From: Thermoleophilia bacterium
GTDB lineage: Bacteria > Actinomycetota > Thermoleophilia > Miltoncostaeales > Miltoncostaeaceae
Direction: 5' to 3'
DNA length: 16,539 nucleotides
Assembly: GCA_016463385.1 (NCBI GenBank)
Contig: JAEMRL010000011.1
Span: 1-16,539, forward strand
Part shown: piece by piece, positions 14,638 to 16,539 of the stretch
How the letters are laid out: every line of letters begins with the position of its first letter
Numbering within the stretch: the stretch's first letter is position 1
Notes under the pieces: model-generated
Database searches by the model: none
What the model saw: only the letters and a program-made list of their open reading frames with translations
What the model was told of the DNA's origin: nothing
Made by a program: the position numbers and the translations under genes

Positions 14638-15105
14638 TTACCACCTACCGGCCACGCCGTTGGACGTGCAGGCGGTGGTCGGGTTGCAGGTGCGGGCGAC
14701 GGTCGAGGTGCCCGCGGCGGCGCCGAGGTTCTTGGCGTAGCTGTAGGTCGTGCCCGACTTGCTCACCGTCGAGAGCGTGAACGTGGTCGCGGTCGGGGTG
14801 CCGAAGTTGACCTGGTCCTGGGCGGCGTCGGCGGCCGTGGTCTGCCAGACGATGTTCGGCTCGATCGTGCCGAGGTTCGTGGCGGTGGCGCCGGCGTAGG
14901 TGTTGCCGTCCGAGAAGTAGGCCTCCATGGCCGTCGCTGCGTTGCGCACCAGCGACTTGGCTGCGGCGTCGTTGGCCTTGTTGCGCTGGCCCAGGAACGC
15001 CGGGATGGCGATCGCGGCCAGAAGGCCGATGATGATGACCACCACGAGGAGCTCGATGAGGGTGAAACCCTCCTGGCCCCTGCGGCGGCGGAGTCGCTCA
15101 AGCAT
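14638..15105 (-). CDS. Type IV pilin (major-pilin-like)
   Basis: A 155-residue prepilin. The leader is short and strongly basic (MLERLRRRRGQEG); cleavage after G13 gives a mature protein starting FTLIELLVVVIIIGLLAAIA, with the conserved glutamate at mature position 5 (residue 18). The long hydrophobic helix continues into IPAFLGQRNKANDAAAKSL. The globular domain is small and Thr/Ala-rich. It ends with C140 and C146 (TCNPTTAC), which could form a disulphide loop, then GVAGRW. A strong GGAGGA Shine-Dalgarno precedes the ATG at 15105. It is monocistronic by appearance: a hairpin follows it, and its own leader and promoter precede it. It is the likely substrate of the prepilin peptidase encoded downstream. 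It could be a major pilin or a competence pseudopilin, but the strong translation signals favour a major subunit. Confidence 0.93.
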   Translation of the reverse strand: MLERLRRRRGQEGFTLIELLVVVIIIGLLAAIAIPAFLGQRNKANDAAAKSLVRNAATAMEAYFSDGNTYAGATATNLGTIEPNIVWQTTAADAAQDQVNFGTPTATTFTLSTVSKSGTTYSYAKNLGAAAGTSTVARTCNPTTACTSNGVAGRW

Positions 15106-15110
15106 GTGTC

Positions 15111-15116
15111 TCCTCC
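15111..15116 (-). promoter_or_regulatory. Strong Shine-Dalgarno of the pilin gene
   Basis: Minus strand GGAGGA lies 5 nt before the pilin ATG, the best ribosome-binding site in the window. A second AGGAGG sits further up in the folded leader (15139-15144). Confidence 0.75.
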
Positions 15117-15124
15117 ATGAGAAC

Positions 15125-15172
15125 GTGACGTCCGCGAGCCTCCTGCCCGTGACGCGGGCTCTCGCGGTTCAC
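15125..15172 (-). other. Structured 5' leader of the pilin mRNA (candidate regulatory RNA)
   Basis: On the minus strand three nested helices can form: GTGA/TCAC (outer, 4 bp), CCGCGAG/CTCGCGG (7 bp) and GCCCG/CGGGC (5 bp) with a CGTCA loop. The upper internal loop is asymmetric, with a single A opposite AGGAGG. The element ends about 20 nt before the pilin ATG. It could control pilin translation or mRNA stability. No known riboswitch class is recognised. Confidence 0.45.
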
Positions 15173-15177
15173 ACCCA

Positions 15178-15206
15178 TCATCGAGCGACATGGGCATTCC
15201 CTTTAG
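15178..15206 (-). promoter_or_regulatory. Candidate sigma-28-like promoter for the pilin gene
   Basis: Minus strand CTAAAG (15201-15206) matches the TAAA-type -35 of FliA/WhiG sigma factors. After 15-16 nt comes CTCGATGA, which shares CGAT and the final A with the GCCGATAA -10. The predicted start near 15170 would place the folded leader at the very 5' end of the mRNA. A CCCAT/ATGGG inverted repeat (15174-15194) overlaps the -10 side. Confidence 0.35.
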
Positions 15207-15237
15207 GAGCGGTCCACTTTCCCGCGGCGGCGATCGA

Positions 15238-15264
15238 CCGGACGCCCCGCGCGGGGGCGTCCGG
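15238..15264 (-). terminator. Terminator hairpin after the methyltransferase gene
   Basis: A perfect 11-bp stem, CCGGACGCCCC with GGGGCGTCCGG, encloses a GCGCG loop. It starts 7 nt after the methyltransferase stop on the minus strand. No T tract follows. It should insulate the pilin promoter from read-through. Confidence 0.7.
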
Positions 15265-15271
15265 GAACGGC

Positions 15272-16069
15272 TCAGCCGGGGCGGCGCGCCACGCCGAACA
15301 GCTTGACGAAGGCGTACTCGAACCCGCGCGGGCCCGTCGCGTCGACCACGCCCTGCATCACCCGGGCCCCGTGCCCGGCGGCCTCGTCGGGGTCCATGCC
15401 GGCCGACAGGTGGCTCGCGACGGCGTTGATCCGCGCCAGGTACGCCTCGGGCGTGACCCGCCGCACTCGCCGCTCCTCCCACACGTCCACCACCTCGAGC
15501 CCGGCCTGCTCCATGTAGTCCGCGAGCTGGCCGGCGGAGCGGTGGATCAGGGGGAAGACGTCCACCCACGCCCGCGGCACCGGGGGCTCGATGCCCTCGA
15601 GGATCTCGCGGAACTCCTCGTCGGTGCCCGTCCCCGCCGCCAGGATCCCGAGCACGCCGCCCGGCCGCAGGCGCCGGGCCATCGCCGCCACCGCGGCGGG
15701 CTTCTCGGGGAACCAGTGGAAGGCCATGCCGCTCACGACGGCGTCGAACGCCTCGTCGGGCACCGGCATCTCGTGCACGCCCGCCTGGATCAGGCTCGCC
15801 TCGACCGACAGGCCGGCGAGCTTCTGGCGGAAGCGCTCGAGCATGCCCTCGGAAGGGTCGACCCCGGTCACGCGCGCCGTGCCGAAGCGGGCGATCATCT
15901 CCTCGCTCACGAAGCCCGTGCCGCACCCGACGTCGAGGATCTCCCCGTAGGCCCCCGGCGGGAGCGCCGCCACCAGGCGCGCCGCGCCCTGGCGGTTGTG
16001 CAGCAGCACCTCGTCGTACTCCTCGGCGGCGCGGTCGAACCCCTCGCCGACCTGCCGGCCGTCGTCCAT
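15272..16069 (-). CDS. Class I SAM-dependent methyltransferase
   Basis: A 265-residue cytosolic methyltransferase with a Rossmann-like fold. Motif I is LDVGCGTGF (45-53), the acidic residue that binds the SAM ribose is D71 (VTGVDPSEGM), and FDAVVSGMAFHWF (108-120) is motif IV followed by the usual hydrophobic-aromatic strand. RRLRPGGVLGIL marks the post-motif region. The N-terminal FDRAAEEYDEVLLHNRQGA stretch resembles BioC/UbiE-like small-molecule methyltransferases, but the substrate cannot be named. The ATG at 16069 has GGGGGAG 5 nt upstream. It is divergent from rnhA with 39 nt between the starts and is followed by a hairpin, so it is probably a single-gene unit. No link to the pilus is evident. 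Confidence 0.88.
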   Translation of the reverse strand: MDDGRQVGEGFDRAAEEYDEVLLHNRQGAARLVAALPPGAYGEILDVGCGTGFVSEEMIARFGTARVTGVDPSEGMLERFRQKLAGLSVEASLIQAGVHEMPVPDEAFDAVVSGMAFHWFPEKPAAVAAMARRLRPGGVLGILAAGTGTDEEFREILEGIEPPVPRAWVDVFPLIHRSAGQLADYMEQAGLEVVDVWEERRVRRVTPEAYLARINAVASHLSAGMDPDEAAGHGARVMQGVVDATGPRGFEYAFVKLFGVARRPG

Positions 16070-16096
16070 GTCGTCTCCCCCTCGAAGGACCCCGGC

Positions 16097-16103
16097 TAAG
16101 GTA
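16097..16103. promoter_or_regulatory. Overlapping divergent -10 elements between the methyltransferase and rnhA
   Basis: Plus strand TAAGGT (16097-16102) ends 6 nt before the rnhA GTG. Minus strand TACCTT (16098-16103) points at the methyltransferase. Both fit TAnnnT and share five base pairs. No good -35 is seen on either side. Confidence 0.4.
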
Positions 16104-16108
16104 CAGAG

Positions 16109-16539
16109 GTGGACGCGACCTACACCCTGGTGACCGACGGGGCCTGCACCGGCAACGGGACGGACGCCTCCCGCGGGGGCTGGGCGGCGATCCTCACCGC
16201 GCCCGACGGATCGGAGACGGTCCTCAGCGGCGGCGAGTACCCCTCCACCAACAACCGCATGGAGCTGATGGGCGCGCTCGAGGGCCTCGCGGCGACACCC
16301 GAGGGCTCGGCGGTGCGCCTGGTGACCGACTCGAGCTACCTCGCCAACGCGATCTCCAAGGGCTGGCTCGCCGGGTGGCAGCGCAAGGGCTGGCGCACCG
16401 CGAGCAAGCAGCCGGTGGCCAACCGCGACCTGTGGGAGCGGATGATCCTCGAGCTCGCGCGCCACCGCACGGTGACCACCGAGCTGGTGCGCGGCCACGC
16501 CGGCCACGATGCCAACGAGCGCGCCGACCGCCTCGCGGT
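16109..16539 (+). CDS. rnhA: Ribonuclease HI, partial at right edge
   Basis: Translation from the GTG at 16109 gives 143 codons that run off the window. RNase HI cuts the RNA strand of RNA-DNA hybrids, as in Okazaki primers and R-loops. The catalytic residues are all visible: D10 (VTDGACTGNG), the glutamate of NNRMELMGALEGL, the aspartate of LVTDSSYLANAI and the aspartate of NERADRLA. The handle-type basic region (GWLAGWQRKGWRT) is also present. Only the last few residues or a short extension are missing. No Shine-Dalgarno is seen; a TAAGGT element 6 nt upstream suggests a leaderless mRNA. Confidence 0.94.
   Translation, partial: MDATYTLVTDGACTGNGTDASRGGWAAILTAPDGSETVLSGGEYPSTNNRMELMGALEGLAATPEGSAVRLVTDSSYLANAISKGWLAGWQRKGWRTASKQPVANRDLWERMILELARHRTVTTELVRGHAGHDANERADRLA

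Noticed and set aside
11848..15120. A 1090-codon plus-strand open frame over the FN3 gene and the pilin
   Set aside because: It is the complement of confirmed coding sequence; high GC at third positions suppresses stops. The product is Val/Ala/Gly/Arg/Asp-rich with no recognisable domain.
15106..15199. Upstream ORF in the pilin leader starting at an ATG preceded by AAAGGGA
   Set aside because: It runs into the pilin gene in a different frame with serine-rich nonsense sequence, and its ATG would lie at or upstream of the likely transcription start.
15125..15200. c-di-GMP-I (GEMM) riboswitch before the pilin
   Set aside because: Considered because pilus genes often have one, but the conserved GEMM core and tetraloop-receptor sequences are not present; the element is also too short.
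1..16539. CRISPR arrays, insertion sequences, tRNA or rRNA genes, defence systems
   Set aside because: No spaced direct repeats, transposase motifs, tRNA cloverleaf with CCA end or rRNA-like stretches were seen on either strand.

Overview
The window is very GC-rich and gene-dense. GTG starts are frequent, and many neighbouring genes overlap by 4 nt (GTGA or ATGA). Together with a monoderm-style type IV pilus set (pilin, prepilin peptidase, PilM, PilN, PilO, no secretin in view) and an aroC-aroK-aroB-aroQ-pepQ-efp string, this suggests a high-GC actinobacterium, possibly of the Thermoleophilia type. That taxonomic call is an inference from gene content and style; no rRNA or other marker is present.

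Layout, left to right. (1) Positions 1-1405, minus strand: a degenerate pyruvate carboxylase/oxaloacetate decarboxylase-type carboxyltransferase domain that has lost most of its active site. It runs in frame off the left edge into what looks like the start of a biotin carboxyl carrier (AccB-like) domain. (2) Positions 1541-6418, minus strand: a compact operon in the order aroC, aroK, aroB, aroQ, an M24 Xaa-Pro-type peptidase, efp. It covers four shikimate-pathway steps plus translation factor EF-P. (3) Positions 6554-7836, plus strand: a two-gene cassette of an unrecognised 152-residue protein and a small MscS-family channel. (4) Positions 7900-14391, minus strand: a type IV pilus operon in the order six-repeat FN3-like secreted protein, prepilin peptidase, PilM, PilN, PilO, lipoprotein. 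(5) Positions 14638-15105, minus strand: a type IV pilin with its own terminator and a structured 5' leader. (6) Positions 15272-16069, minus strand: a SAM-dependent methyltransferase. (7) Position 16109 to the right edge, plus strand: RNase HI, transcribed divergently from the methyltransferase.

How the genes fit together. The pilin is processed by the prepilin peptidase. PilM (cytoplasmic, actin-like), PilN and PilO (single-pass) and the lipoprotein would form the alignment complex around the assembly machine, whose ATPases and platform protein lie outside the window. The FN3-like protein is translationally coupled to the prepilin peptidase, so it is a candidate pilus-associated or surface component. 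The order pilM-N-O-lipoprotein followed by aro genes recalls the pilMNOPQ-aroK-aroB arrangement of gammaproteobacteria, but here PilQ is absent and the plus-strand channel cassette sits between the two blocks.

The most unusual items are the catalytically dead carboxyltransferase fused to a probable biotin carrier next to efp, the lipoprotein in the PilP position without a secretin, the FN3-repeat gene coupled to the prepilin peptidase, and the folded leader with a sigma-28-like promoter upstream of the pilin. Intergenic stretches are all under 300 bases. The largest, 14392-14637, holds the pilin terminator and a candidate promoter.
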